Positions 7,856 to 17,757 are shown, numbered from the stretch's first letter. The stretch is DNA of 64,000 nucleotides from CAUPWF01 sp963515125 (GCA_052116865.1 JBQKKG010000008.1:110795-174794), one strand, 5' to 3'. Program-made: numbers and translations. The notes: generated from the sequence alone by a model not told the origin.

Positions 7856-10228
7856 CTATTTAAATTCAACAATTGTTACACCAGCGTCACCTTCGCCAAA
7901 GGCCCCAAGCCGGTAAGATTTTACATATTTTACACGCTTTAGATAGTCATGTACGCCCTTACGGAGTGCCCCAGTACCTTTTCCATGGACGATGCGAACA
8001 GGGCTTACATGAGAGAGGTAGGAATCATCCAAGTATTTATCCAATTCTGCAATTGCTTCATCGACTGTTTTACCAAGTAAATTGATTTCTGGTCTAACGG
8101 AAAGTGATTTGCTCATTTTCATTTTCCCAGAAGATGTCTTTTGCATGTGTTTTGACGTGATGACGGGTTCATCTATAATTTCTAAATCAGAAATAGGAAC
8201 AAGTGATCGTAAAATCCCCATTTGCACATATAAATCTCCTTTCGCATTCGGAAGCGAACTCACGGTACCGGATAGGTTCATACTTAAAACTTTTACGGCA
8301 GTTCCTAATTTAAAATCGGATGGTTTATGTTGTTTTTGTGGCTTTTTGTTCTCGAATTTTGAGCGTGTCTGCGTATTCTTTATATGCTGACGTATTTTTT
8401 CGCGTTCTTTTTCCATGTCAGAAGCGGATATATTTTCTTTTCCAAATTTGCGAAAATTTTTCATGGTTTCATCAGCGACTTCTTTTGCCTCACGGAGTAT
8501 GGAGTTCGCTTTTTCATTTGCCTCATCTAGAATACGGGCTTTTTGTTCTTCTATGCGTTCCTGTTTTTTTGATATTTGAGATTTTAACGCTTCGATTTCC
8601 CGCTTATAGGTGGCAATCTCGTGCTGTTCCTTTTCTATAGTGCGGCGACTGGCTTCTAAATCTGACAGCAAATCTTCAAAGGACTCATCTTGTTCACTAA
8701 GGTGTAACTTTGCATCTTCAATAATATAATTTGGTAATCCCAGTTTTCCTGAAATTGCAAAGGCATTACTTTTACCTGGAATCCCAATGAGCAAATGGTA
8801 TGTTGGACGAAGCGTTTCTACATTGAATTCACAAGAGGCATTTTCAACTCCAGGAGTCGTAAGGGCAAAGATCTTTAGTTCACTGTAATGTGTAGTGGCC
8901 ATAGCCCGGATTTTTTGTCCGTGCAGATAGGACAAGATGGCAATAGCTAAAGCGGCACCCTCTGTTGGGTCTGTACCTGCCCCAAGTTCGTCAAAGAGAA
9001 CAAGAGAATGTTCGTTTACACGTTCCAAAAAAGACACAATATTAGTCATATGGGAAGAAAAGGTACTTAGGCTTTGTTCGATACTTTGTTCATCTCCAAT
9101 ATCTGCATAGACTGTTTCGAATATACCAAGCTCAGAGCGATCTAAGGCTGGTATATGAAGACCCGCTTGCCCCATCAGAGTAAATAGTCCAACGGTTTTA
9201 AGGGATACCGTTTTACCACCAGTATTTGGACCAGTTATAATAAGCAAGTCAAAATCTTTCCCTAAAGTTAGTGTAATCGGAACGACTTTTTTCTTATCTA
9301 ATAATGGATGCCGTCCCTCCCGGATATATATTTCGTGATTCGTATTAAAGAGTGGTTTACTAGCATTCATAGATAGCGCTAAAGCGCCCTTTGCAAATAT
9401 AAAATCCAGTTCTGTAAGCAACTGATAATTCAGACGAATTTCTACAATATATTCGGAAGTAGCTTGGCTCAACTTTGCTAGAATTACTTGTATTTCTTCT
9501 TGTTCTTTTCCATACAGTTCTTTTAGATCGTTGTTGAGTTTGATTACAGCCATTGGCTCTATAAATAGTGTAGAACCAGTGGAAGATTGGTCGTGAATCA
9601 TTCCTTGTACTTGTCCACGATACTCTGCTTTCACAGGGATGCAATAACGATCTCCGCGCATGGTAATAATAGGGTCTTGCAAATAAGTCCGTAGAGATCC
9701 ATTTACAAGCGTTGTAAGTGTAGCGTGTACTTTATCATTTAGCTGACTAATATTGCGACGGATGTGCTTTAAGGTACTACTTGCATCGTCACTGATTTCA
9801 TCTTCATCCAGGATGCATCGGCGAATTTCCGTTGCCAATGAAGTGAGTGGCTCTAATTGATCAAAGTAATGGTCCAGACAATCTTGTAGTTCTTCGATGG
9901 TATCGTGACGACCGTAGGTCTTTGCGCGACTACACACCTCTAATGATTTACAGATGTGTAATAATTCATTACATCCTAAAGCTGCACCAATCTCCAAGCG
10001 TTTCATAGATTCTTCCGTAGAATATAAGCCGCTAAAAGAAAGACGTCCCTTTTTTATAATGCGTGAAAAAGCAGCAGCAGTCTGCTCTTGAAATGTCCGA
10101 ACCTCTTCGATCTGTGTGGAAGGGATCAGACTTGCGCACTTTGCCTTTCCGCTTGGGGAAGAAGCTTGTTCTGTTAGTTGTTCAATAATTTTATTATATT
10201 CTAATTTTGTTAATGTTTTTTTATTCAT
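7856..10228 (-). CDS. mutS2: MutS2 ATPase with Smr endonuclease domain
   Basis: 790-residue MutS-family protein lacking the mismatch-binding domain, known as a recombination suppressor and, in Bacillus, a rescue factor for collided ribosomes. It has Walker A (ITGPNTGGKTVSLK), Walker B (LVLFDELGAGTDPTEGAALA), a long coiled coil (about 515-640) and a C-terminal Smr domain with the HGKGTGALR motif. The ATG at 10228 is chosen because it gives the family length and has AGGA seven bases upstream; the frame stays open another 150 bases upstream without support. Operon with the two-component pair downstream. Confidence 0.96.
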   Translation of the reverse strand: MNKKTLTKLEYNKIIEQLTEQASSPSGKAKCASLIPSTQIEEVRTFQEQTAAAFSRIIKKGRLSFSGLYSTEESMKRLEIGAALGCNELLHICKSLEVCSRAKTYGRHDTIEELQDCLDHYFDQLEPLTSLATEIRRCILDEDEISDDASSTLKHIRRNISQLNDKVHATLTTLVNGSLRTYLQDPIITMRGDRYCIPVKAEYRGQVQGMIHDQSSTGSTLFIEPMAVIKLNNDLKELYGKEQEEIQVILAKLSQATSEYIVEIRLNYQLLTELDFIFAKGALALSMNASKPLFNTNHEIYIREGRHPLLDKKKVVPITLTLGKDFDLLIITGPNTGGKTVSLKTVGLFTLMGQAGLHIPALDRSELGIFETVYADIGDEQSIEQSLSTFSSHMTNIVSFLERVNEHSLVLFDELGAGTDPTEGAALAIAILSYLHGQKIRAMATTHYSELKIFALTTPGVENASCEFNVETLRPTYHLLIGIPGKSNAFAISGKLGLPNYIIEDAKLHLSEQDESFEDLLSDLEASRRTIEKEQHEIATYKREIEALKSQISKKQERIEEQKARILDEANEKANSILREAKEVADETMKNFRKFGKENISASDMEKEREKIRQHIKNTQTRSKFENKKPQKQHKPSDFKLGTAVKVLSMNLSGTVSSLPNAKGDLYVQMGILRSLVPISDLEIIDEPVITSKHMQKTSSGKMKMSKSLSVRPEINLLGKTVDEAIAELDKYLDDSYLSHVSPVRIVHGKGTGALRKGVHDYLKRVKYVKSYRLGAFGEGDAGVTIVEFK

Positions 10229-10305
10229 ATTTTTATTCCTATCCTTTACATAGGTATATTCTACCCCATTCTTACAACAAAGAAAAGAGAAATATTGCAT
10301 ACTTG

Positions 10306-10334
10306 TTGAACAATAATGAACAATCATGTATACT
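10306..10334 (+). promoter_or_regulatory. Sigma-A type promoter for the HtrA-like gene
   Basis: TTGAAC at 10306-10311 and TATACT at 10329-10334 have a 17-base spacer and lie 29 bases upstream of the start codon at 10363. The region is shared with the divergent mutS2 gene. Confidence 0.7.
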
Positions 10335-10362
10335 ATAAAAAGGAGTGCAAAGGAGATGCTGA

Positions 10363-11634
10363 ATGTCCATGGATACAAACCAAGAACCTAAAGATGATCA
10401 AGATGATCAAGAATTTTCCTTTCTACAAGAGACGATTAAAAAAGAGCCTATGAATAGGAAAAAGGTGGTAAAGAGAACCTTGACAGTCGCCGTTTTGGGA
10501 CTTGTCTTTGGATTGTTTGCCAGCCTTGGTTTTTGTGCGCTTAAACCTTGGGCGGAAAAACATTTTCCGGGTAATACTACTCCTGTAACAATCCCGCGTG
10601 ATGAAGAACCAGAACAAGCGGAACAAGAGGATGCTCAATCAGAGGCAGTTGCACCCGTTTTAGATGTAACAAGTTATCGCGAATTATATAGTGGATTATA
10701 CCAGATTGCAGCAAAGACGAATAAGAGCGTAGTTACGGTCATAGGGATACATGGTGACGAAGGATGGATAGAACACAATTTTGATGCGGGAAATACAGTA
10801 TCTGGTCTAATTGTTGCCGACACAGGACAGGAACTTTTGGTGCTTACAGAGACCACTATTTTAAAAGATGCTAAGCAACTTAAAGTAGAATTTATTGATG
10901 GAAATAAATGCGATGCTAGTCTAAAAAAGAAAGACACCAATTTGGGTCTGGCAATGCTAAGCATTCCCAGAAGTCAGATTGCAGAGGTGACATGGAGCCA
11001 GATTCAAGTAGCCAATCTTGGAAATTCCAATCTTATGACGAAAGGGAACCCTGTTATTGTATTAGGTAGTCCATTTGGGTATGCAGATGGATTAGGATAT
11101 GGGGTTATTAGTTCTGCTACGAATCTCGTACCATTTACAGATGGTGATTATAAGATTTTAGCAACTGATATTGCAGTTACTTCAAATGGAACTGGAATAT
11201 TAGCGAATTTGTCTGGAGAAGTGGTTGGTATTGTTTCGCAAAAGTTATCCACTGAGGAAAGTATGAATTTGGTAACAGGACTTGCAGTATCAGATTTAAA
11301 GGAAGTCATTGAACGATTATCAAATGGAACCAGTGTACCATATATAGGTATCAAAGGAACAAAAGTCACAGAGGAAGTTGCGCAGGCACAAGAACTGCCA
11401 ACTGGAGTATATGTAAAAGAAGTTGTGGCAGATTCGCCGGCTATGGCAGCAGGAATACAAAGTGGTGATATCTTAACCAAGGTAGATAAAAGTAAGGTAA
11501 ATACGGTAGTTGCATATCATAGTGCATTAATGGGACATAATACCGGTGATGAAATTATTATCAGTGGAAAAAGATTAGGCCAAGATGGGTATGTAGACAT
11601 TGAATTTAGTGTAATGGTTGGAAGTTCAGAATAA
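10363..11634 (+). CDS. HtrA-like membrane protein with PDZ domain, probably proteolytically inactive
   Basis: 423 residues: a short acidic cytoplasmic tail, one TM segment (about 33-55), an acidic linker, a trypsin-like fold (about 100-315) and a C-terminal PDZ domain (about 325-420, with TGVYVKEVVADSPAMAAGIQSGDIL). The DegP/HtrA fold is recognisable, but the three catalytic positions are replaced. The LTNNHV region reads LTETTI, the TDLAVL region reads TNLGLAML, and the GNSGGPL serine region reads SNGTGILANL. It is therefore likely a pseudoprotease acting as a binding or chaperone protein at the cell surface. AAAGGAG precedes the start. It is unrelated in function to the divergent mutS2. Confidence 0.88.
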   Translation: MSMDTNQEPKDDQDDQEFSFLQETIKKEPMNRKKVVKRTLTVAVLGLVFGLFASLGFCALKPWAEKHFPGNTTPVTIPRDEEPEQAEQEDAQSEAVAPVLDVTSYRELYSGLYQIAAKTNKSVVTVIGIHGDEGWIEHNFDAGNTVSGLIVADTGQELLVLTETTILKDAKQLKVEFIDGNKCDASLKKKDTNLGLAMLSIPRSQIAEVTWSQIQVANLGNSNLMTKGNPVIVLGSPFGYADGLGYGVISSATNLVPFTDGDYKILATDIAVTSNGTGILANLSGEVVGIVSQKLSTEESMNLVTGLAVSDLKEVIERLSNGTSVPYIGIKGTKVTEEVAQAQELPTGVYVKEVVADSPAMAAGIQSGDILTKVDKSKVNTVVAYHSALMGHNTGDEIIISGKRLGQDGYVDIEFSVMVGSSE

Positions 11635-11674
11635 AAAAGATAGTAGATTATTAACATTAGAAATGAGGACAAAA

Positions 11675-12616
11675 ATGAAATATATTAATACACTTCGTGA
11701 GGGAGAGACGGTTAGAGAGATTTATCTTTGCAAGGGAAAGAGAACAGCAGAAACTAGAAATGGAAAGGCTTATGATAATTTAATCTTACAAGATAAGACT
11801 GGAACATTGGATGGAAAGATATGGGATCCAAACTCTCAAGGAATTGCAGACTACGACGAAATGGATTTTGTAGAAATTGTTGGAGATGTAATCAGTTACC
11901 AAAATAATCTACAGTTGAACATTAAACAATTAAGAATTGCTCAAGACGGGGAATATGTCGCAGCAGATTATATGCCAACAAGTGAAAAAAGCGTGGATAT
12001 CATGTATAAAGAGCTTATGTCATATGTAGAAAAGGTAGAAAATACCTATTTAAGAAAAGCAATGGAATATTATTTTGTAGAAAATACAAACTTTATTGAA
12101 GCATTTAAAGCTCATTCAGCTGCCAAAACAGTGCACCATGGCTTTGCCGGGGGACTATTAGAGCATACGTTGTCTGTAGTTAAAATGTGTGAATACTTCG
12201 TAAATACATACGAAATATTTAATAAAGATTTATTATATACAGCAGCTATTTTTCATGATATTGGAAAAACAAAAGAACTGTCCGCTTTTCCAGAAAACGA
12301 TTATACCGATGATGGACAATTACTGGGCCATATTATTATAGGGGTAGAAATGTTTGGAGAAGCACAACGTAGTATACCAGGATTTCCAGAAAAATTAGCA
12401 AGTGAACTCAAACATTGTATTATCGCTCATCACGGAGAATTAGAATACGGATCTCCAAAGAAACCGGCAATTGCAGAAGCATTGGCATTAAACTTTGCAG
12501 ATTGTTCTGACGCAAAGTTCCAGACATTAACAGAAATATTTAAAGACAAAGAAGGAAATGATTGGTTAGGATACAATCGATTATTCGAATCCAATTTAAG
12601 AAGAACAAGCTTATAA
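11675..12616 (+). CDS. yhaM: YhaM-type 3'-5' exoribonuclease (OB fold plus HD domain)
   Basis: 313 residues, the family length when the ATG at 11675 (behind GAGGACAAAA) is used; the frame is open further upstream and overlaps the HtrA-like gene, which I do not follow. An N-terminal OB-fold nucleic-acid-binding region (NLILQDKTGTLDGKIWD) is followed by an HD domain with HHGFAGGLLEHTLSVV, AAIFHDIGKTKE and IAHHGELEYGSP, which supply the metal-binding His and Asp residues. YhaM shortens RNA from the 3' end in Firmicutes. Probably co-transcribed with the HtrA-like gene 40 bases upstream. Confidence 0.94.
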   Translation: MKYINTLREGETVREIYLCKGKRTAETRNGKAYDNLILQDKTGTLDGKIWDPNSQGIADYDEMDFVEIVGDVISYQNNLQLNIKQLRIAQDGEYVAADYMPTSEKSVDIMYKELMSYVEKVENTYLRKAMEYYFVENTNFIEAFKAHSAAKTVHHGFAGGLLEHTLSVVKMCEYFVNTYEIFNKDLLYTAAIFHDIGKTKELSAFPENDYTDDGQLLGHIIIGVEMFGEAQRSIPGFPEKLASELKHCIIAHHGELEYGSPKKPAIAEALALNFADCSDAKFQTLTEIFKDKEGNDWLGYNRLFESNLRRTSL

Positions 12617-12623
12617 ATACTAA

Positions 12624-12661
12624 TTGGGGACGTAGCAAATTGAAATTTGCTACGTCCCCAA
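12624..12661. terminator. Strong hairpin between yhaM and rlmD
   Basis: TTGGGGACGTAGCAAATT and its near-exact complement form a stem of about 17 base pairs with a tiny loop. It starts eight bases after the yhaM stop. No T run follows directly, so it may act as a transcript-end stabiliser or an imperfect terminator. The sequence GGTGTGCCC occurs twice just downstream. Confidence 0.55.
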
Positions 12662-12719
12662 ATGCAAATAGGTGTGCCCTTTTTTGATTTGGTGTGCCCC
12701 AAATGAGGTGTAGAGAAAT

Positions 12720-14105
12720 ATGATAAAGAAAAATGAAATTGTGATAGTAAGAATCGAAGATATTGGAGTTAATGGAGAGGGTATTGGCAAAGTAGATGGG
12801 TATACGCTTTTTATTAAGGATGCTTTGATTGGAGATGAGGTTGAAGCCAAAGTGATGAAGTCTAAGAAACAGTATGGCTATGCTCGTATGACGAGGATTT
12901 TGACTCCATCGAAGGATCGTGTAGCGGAAAAATGTGCAGTTGCCAGACAGTGTGGTGGATGTCAGATTCAGGCGATGTCTTATGAAAAACAATTAGAGTT
13001 TAAGCAACGAAAGGTGCAGAACCATTTGGTTCACATTGGGGGATTTGACCCAGAGTATATTGCCTCTATTATGCAACCAATTTGTGGGATGAAAGAACCC
13101 TTCTATTATCGAAATAAAGCACAATTTCCAATTGGTACGGACAAAGACGGGCAAGTGATCGCAGGTTTTTATGCAGGGCGCACACATAGTATTATTGCAA
13201 ATACCAATTGTGCACTTGGCGTTCCGGCTAACAAAATCATATTGGAGCGTGTATTACAATATATGAGGAATGCTCAAATTTCGGCTTATGACGAAAGTAA
13301 TGGTACAGGTCTTGTACGCCATGTACTGATTCGCTATGGATTTACAACCAAGGAGATTATGGTGTGCCTAATTGTAAATGGTGACCAAATTCCTCATTCT
13401 GATCAATTAATAGAAATACTAAAATCAATTCAGGGAATGACTAGTATTACGTATAGCTGCAATACGAAAAAAACGAATGTTATCATGGGTGAGTCTTATA
13501 AAACGCTGTGGGGAAAGCCATATCTAACAGACTATATAGGAGCAATTAAATATCAGATTTCTCCATTATCATTTTTTCAAATTAATCCGGTACAAACAAA
13601 AAAATTGTATGAACAAGCATTAGAATATGCGGAATTGACTGGTGAGGAATGTGTGTGGGATCTTTACTGTGGTATTGGAACCATTTCCTTGTTTTTAGCG
13701 CAAAAGGCAAAAGAGGTACATGGCGTGGAAATTGTACCGCAAGCAATAGAAGATGCGAGACACAATGCAGTTATTAATCACATTGAGAATGCGCAGTTCT
13801 ATGTAGGAAAAGCAGAGGAAGTTCTACCTAGAGAGTATGAATATAATCATGTATATGCAGACGTAATTGTAGTAGATCCGCCAAGAAAAGGGTGCGAAGA
13901 AGGATTACTAAGAACGATGGTGGCGATGTCGCCAAAACGCATTGTGTACGTGAGTTGTGATTCTTCCACGTTAGCAAGGGATGTGAAGTTCCTATGTGAA
14001 AATGGGTATGAGCTGAAGAAGCTACGGGCAGTGGATCAATTTCCAATGACAGTGCATGTAGAAAGTGTCGCAATGCTGGTTCGCTGCAATGAAGAGAAGA
14101 AATAA
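12720..14105 (+). CDS. rlmD: 23S rRNA (uracil-C5)-methyltransferase RlmD/RlmCD family
   Basis: 461-residue SAM-dependent RNA methyltransferase with an N-terminal TRAM domain, a [4Fe-4S] ligand cluster (CAVARQCGGC), the SAM loop VWDLYCGIGTISLFLA, the catalytic motif VDPPRKGCEEGLL and the nucleophile cysteine in YVSCDSSTLARD. All catalytic features are intact, so this is the working copy, in contrast to the paralogue at 16480. It ends with VHVESVAMLVRC and has no C-terminal extension. Confidence 0.95.
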   Translation: MIKKNEIVIVRIEDIGVNGEGIGKVDGYTLFIKDALIGDEVEAKVMKSKKQYGYARMTRILTPSKDRVAEKCAVARQCGGCQIQAMSYEKQLEFKQRKVQNHLVHIGGFDPEYIASIMQPICGMKEPFYYRNKAQFPIGTDKDGQVIAGFYAGRTHSIIANTNCALGVPANKIILERVLQYMRNAQISAYDESNGTGLVRHVLIRYGFTTKEIMVCLIVNGDQIPHSDQLIEILKSIQGMTSITYSCNTKKTNVIMGESYKTLWGKPYLTDYIGAIKYQISPLSFFQINPVQTKKLYEQALEYAELTGEECVWDLYCGIGTISLFLAQKAKEVHGVEIVPQAIEDARHNAVINHIENAQFYVGKAEEVLPREYEYNHVYADVIVVDPPRKGCEEGLLRTMVAMSPKRIVYVSCDSSTLARDVKFLCENGYELKKLRAVDQFPMTVHVESVAMLVRCNEEKK

Positions 14106-14158
14106 CTTCTTAAATAGGCGACTATTTATCTAATATTTTGTGACATATGGAGGGCAAT

Positions 14159-15754
14159 ATGCCAGAAATAATTTTGATGTTAGCAGTTATTATTTTAATA
14201 TGTTTGTTACTCAATAAGGTTTCAAGTAAGCTAGGGATGCCAATGCTTCTTGCATTTATTCTACTTGGAATGCTATTTGGAACGGATGGCTTACTAAAAG
14301 TTCCGTTTGATAATTATGCACTTTCAGAGAAAATTTGCTCCTTTGCATTAATATTTATAATGTTTTATGGTGGGTTTGGGACAAACTGGAAAAGCGCAAA
14401 GCCGATTGTTATGGAATCTGTTTTGCTATCCACACTTGGAGTTATTCTTACGGCTGTTACAACAGGTCTCTTTTGTTATGTTATACTGCATATTGATTTC
14501 TTAGAAAGCATGCTTATAGGAGCTGTAATCAGTTCCACTGATGCAGCATCAGTATTCTCTGTCTTGCGTTCAAAGCAACTTAATTTAAAGAATAACACCG
14601 CATCGATGTTAGAGATGGAAAGTGGCAGCAATGACCCATGTTCCTACATGCTTACAGTGATTATATTATCGGTAATGAGTGGGCAGTCTAGTGGTGGCCA
14701 ATTACTATATATGATTTTTGCTCAAATCGTATATGGGATAATTTGTGGCATAGTTGTAGCAATTTTTTCCAACCTTGTTTTATCAAAGGTGAAATTTGCA
14801 ACGGATGGATTTGACACAATATTTGTATTTAGCATGGCTTTAGTCTCTTATGCGGGTGCAGCAGTGATTGGTGGAAATGGATATCTAAGTACCTATATTG
14901 CGGGAATCATTTTAGGGAATAAATCATCTTATAATAAAAAAGCCCTTGTTCATTTTTTTGATGGCATTACTGGATTAATGCAAATGCTGATTTTTTTCCT
15001 TCTTGGACTTTTGTCTTTTCCGTCACAGCTACCTCAGATATTACTGCCGGCTCTTGCTGTCGCCTTATTCCTAACCTTTGTGTCGCGTCCTTTATCCGTA
15101 TTTGCAATCTTAACCCCATTTAAATGCCCAATGAATCAACAATTGTTAGTTTCATGGGCAGGATTAAGAGGGGCTGCTTCTATTGTTTTCGCTATTGTTG
15201 CAACTGTTAGTCCTGCATATATGAAACATGATGTTTTTCACATTGTATTTTTTATTGTCCTATTTTCTATTAGTATCCAGGGATCATTAATTTCTTTTAT
15301 GGCTAAAAAACTTCATATGATTGATAATAGCAGTAACGTTTTGAAAACCTTTAATGACTATTCTGAAGAAATGCCTATACAATTCATACAACTTTCTATA
15401 GCAGAAAATCATCCCTGGATTAACTGCAAGATACAGGATATTTCTTTATTACCAGAATTATTACTGGTGTTGATACTTCGGGGAAAAGAGCAGATTGTAC
15501 CAAAAGGTGATACGTCTATATTAGTAGGTGATGTGGTGGTATTAAGTGCTCTTTCTATGGAAAATGATGTCATAGGGTGTTTAACAGAAGTTGTTGTGGA
15601 CAAGTATAATGCTTGGCTGGGGAAATCATTATCAGAGATAACACTTGATGCAAACAAATTGGTTGTGGTTGTGAAACACAATAATCAATTTCTGATTCCA
15701 AATGGAAGCACGGTTGTAAAAGAAAATGATATTCTTGTGATTAGTCAATTGTAG
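14159..15754 (+). CDS. Potassium/proton (CPA1-type) antiporter with TrkA-C domains
   Basis: About 531 residues. Residues 1-390 carry roughly a dozen membrane segments of the Na+/H+ or K+/H+ exchanger fold, with the ion-site stretch SSTDAASVFSVLRSK and the ESGSNDP motif. Residues after about 400 form cytoplasmic TrkA-C-like (RCK_C) domains, typical of NhaP2/CvrA-type K+/H+ antiporters that respond to cell volume or nucleotides. The ATG at 14159 follows GGAGGG; an ATG 12 bases upstream overlaps that site. It stands alone between two RlmD-type genes. Confidence 0.9.
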   Translation: MPEIILMLAVIILICLLLNKVSSKLGMPMLLAFILLGMLFGTDGLLKVPFDNYALSEKICSFALIFIMFYGGFGTNWKSAKPIVMESVLLSTLGVILTAVTTGLFCYVILHIDFLESMLIGAVISSTDAASVFSVLRSKQLNLKNNTASMLEMESGSNDPCSYMLTVIILSVMSGQSSGGQLLYMIFAQIVYGIICGIVVAIFSNLVLSKVKFATDGFDTIFVFSMALVSYAGAAVIGGNGYLSTYIAGIILGNKSSYNKKALVHFFDGITGLMQMLIFFLLGLLSFPSQLPQILLPALAVALFLTFVSRPLSVFAILTPFKCPMNQQLLVSWAGLRGAASIVFAIVATVSPAYMKHDVFHIVFFIVLFSISIQGSLISFMAKKLHMIDNSSNVLKTFNDYSEEMPIQFIQLSIAENHPWINCKIQDISLLPELLLVLILRGKEQIVPKGDTSILVGDVVVLSALSMENDVIGCLTEVVVDKYNAWLGKSLSEITLDANKLVVVVKHNNQFLIPNGSTVVKENDILVISQL

Positions 15755-15823
15755 TTGCAGTAATAGGTGGGATGGTATGGGGGGCAATATAAAGTAAAAT
15801 ATATTATATAAGGAGAGTGTAAC

Positions 15824-16375
15824 ATGGAGTATACGTATTGCCCGAAATGTGGAAATAAAATAGAATTTATGGAAGAAATTTGTCCATATTGTGAATTGGA
15901 TTTAGATGCATATTACGCTAGAAAAGCATACCAGAAGAAAGAGGATAGACCACCATCCAAGATTCAAAAGACAAAGAAAATATCTTATGGAAAAAAATCT
16001 AAGAGACGCAAGAGGAAAAAGAAGGCGAGTCCCATTGGTAAGAGGGGAAAGAGTCGTAGCAAAAAACGAAAAAAAGGTAGCGGATTTAAAGCTATTACGG
16101 TGCTGTGTATATTCATAATACTAATAATATTTAGCGTAATAGGATATCAGTTATACGGTGAAAAGATAGTAGATTATGTAAAGTATATCAAAGAAAATTA
16201 TCGGATAGAAAAAATAGAATCATCTAAGGAGCAAGGTGTATCAGAAAATCAAAGTGAACAGAATTCACAGGATTCTAAAAATGAGGATGATTCTTCTTCA
16301 GATATAAAAATCCCTACGGAATCTGATGGAAATGATGAGATAATCTCGGAGGATGATACAACGGTGTCACCATAG
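15824..16375 (+). CDS. Zinc-ribbon membrane protein of unknown function
   Basis: 183 residues. The N-terminus carries a double CxxC zinc ribbon (CPKCGNKIEFMEEICPYC), followed by a very basic Lys/Arg-rich stretch (about 45-90), one TM segment (about 91-112) and an acidic Ser/Glu/Asp-rich tail. The start follows AAGGAGAG. The order suggests a cytoplasmic ribbon attached to a single membrane anchor. I do not recognise a specific family beyond zinc_ribbon_2. Confidence 0.75.
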   Translation: MEYTYCPKCGNKIEFMEEICPYCELDLDAYYARKAYQKKEDRPPSKIQKTKKISYGKKSKRRKRKKKASPIGKRGKSRSKKRKKGSGFKAITVLCIFIILIIFSVIGYQLYGEKIVDYVKYIKENYRIEKIESSKEQGVSENQSEQNSQDSKNEDDSSSDIKIPTESDGNDEIISEDDTTVSP

Positions 16376-16479
16376 GGAGAAGCGGTTAGAAAAAAAGATA
16401 GCGGCTTATAAAAATAGAAAGTAAAAAGAAACCGTATGTGGAACATGTATCACAATTAGATTAAAGAAGGTGAGGCAAA

Positions 16480-17757
16480 ATGCCAGTAGAAAAGAAAAAC
16501 AACAAATGTTTTAAAGAACAAACAACAAAGCGAGTTACAAAAAAGGATAGCTTCAAAAAGGAACGAGCAGATGTAACAGAAAAGGTACAAATTCCTAAAA
16601 AGAAAATTACGTCAGGATGTTTCATATGTCAGGAGTGTAAATGTTGCAGTGGACAACAAGAATCTTATGAAATGACAGTAAATAAGAAACAGATGCGCTT
16701 GGAGGAACTTTTAGGTCAGTTCTGTAACGTACAACCATTACTAACAATGGAGAAGCCGGTTCATTATAAAAATAAAGTGCAAAGAATCTTTCATCATGAG
16801 AGAAATGGAGCGCCCATATGTGGTTATTTTTCACCAGAGGAGAGCTCGGTTATTAAAATTGAAAATTGTTATATAGAAGATGAGAAATCACAAGCAATTA
16901 TTGATTCTATAAAAGGGCTTTTGAAATCGTTCAAAATCAAGACTTATGATACACGCACTGGTTATGGATTATTGCGTTACGTTACTGTTCGTCACGGCTA
17001 TGAGACAGGGGAAATTATGGTGGTACTCGTATTATCCAGCATGATTATGCCGTCAAAGAATAATTTTGTGAAAGCATTGCGCAAGTTGCACCCAGAGATA
17101 GACACGATCCTTATTAATGAAAATTATAGGAATACAGGTAGTGTATATGGCGAGAAAGAAACTACAATCTTTGGAAAAGGGTTTATTTTAGATACATTAT
17201 GTGGAAAAACATTTCGAATATCCACAAAATCAAACTATCCATTGAATCCGGTGCAATCCAAAAAAGTATATGATACCATTCTTTCCTGGTGTGAATTTAC
17301 CGGAAATGAGTTGGTGCTAGATGCCTATTGTGGTATTGGAACCATTGGAATTTTAGCTTCAGATTTTGTTAGAAAAGTGATTAGCGTGGAGTCTAAACCA
17401 GAGATTGTAAGAGATGCAATTTCGAACATTAGAAGAAACCGAATAAAAAATGTAGATGTTTATACCAATGATGCGACGGAATTTGTACTGCAAGTTGCAC
17501 AATCAGAGAAGACTCCTATTGATGTAGCCATTGTTGATCCACCGTATATAGGAAGTGGAACACCTTTTATTCATGCATTGCTCGAAGCAAATCCAAAGAA
17601 AATTGTATATGTATCAAGGAATCCAGTATGTCTTGCTAAAGAAATTAAGTTATTAGAAAATGGGGGATATCAGGTGCAAAAAGCAGTAGGTGTAGATATA
17701 TTACCGTGGACAGAACATGTGGAGACGTGCGTACTTTTGTCCCACAAAAATTCGTAA
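16480..17757 (+). CDS. RlmD-like methyltransferase paralogue, catalytic cysteine missing, 3' end altered by element insertion
   Basis: 425 residues in its present form. The SAM loop is intact (LVLDAYCGIGTIGILA) and a cysteine-rich cluster (CFICQECKCC) replaces the usual Fe-S site. The nucleophile region reads YVSRNPVCLAKE where active RlmD has YVSC, and the VDPPRKG motif is VDPPYIG. Methylation by the usual mechanism is therefore doubtful. The integrated element supplies the last codons (SHKNS, stop) from 17745. Joining 17733 to 58918 restores a 515-residue protein with a C-terminal extension of about 98 residues that the element has cut off. The 3' end overlaps the convergent recombinase gene. 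Confidence 0.85.
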   Translation: MPVEKKNNKCFKEQTTKRVTKKDSFKKERADVTEKVQIPKKKITSGCFICQECKCCSGQQESYEMTVNKKQMRLEELLGQFCNVQPLLTMEKPVHYKNKVQRIFHHERNGAPICGYFSPEESSVIKIENCYIEDEKSQAIIDSIKGLLKSFKIKTYDTRTGYGLLRYVTVRHGYETGEIMVVLVLSSMIMPSKNNFVKALRKLHPEIDTILINENYRNTGSVYGEKETTIFGKGFILDTLCGKTFRISTKSNYPLNPVQSKKVYDTILSWCEFTGNELVLDAYCGIGTIGILASDFVRKVISVESKPEIVRDAISNIRRNRIKNVDVYTNDATEFVLQVAQSEKTPIDVAIVDPPYIGSGTPFIHALLEANPKKIVYVSRNPVCLAKEIKLLENGGYQVQKAVGVDILPWTEHVETCVLLSHKNS

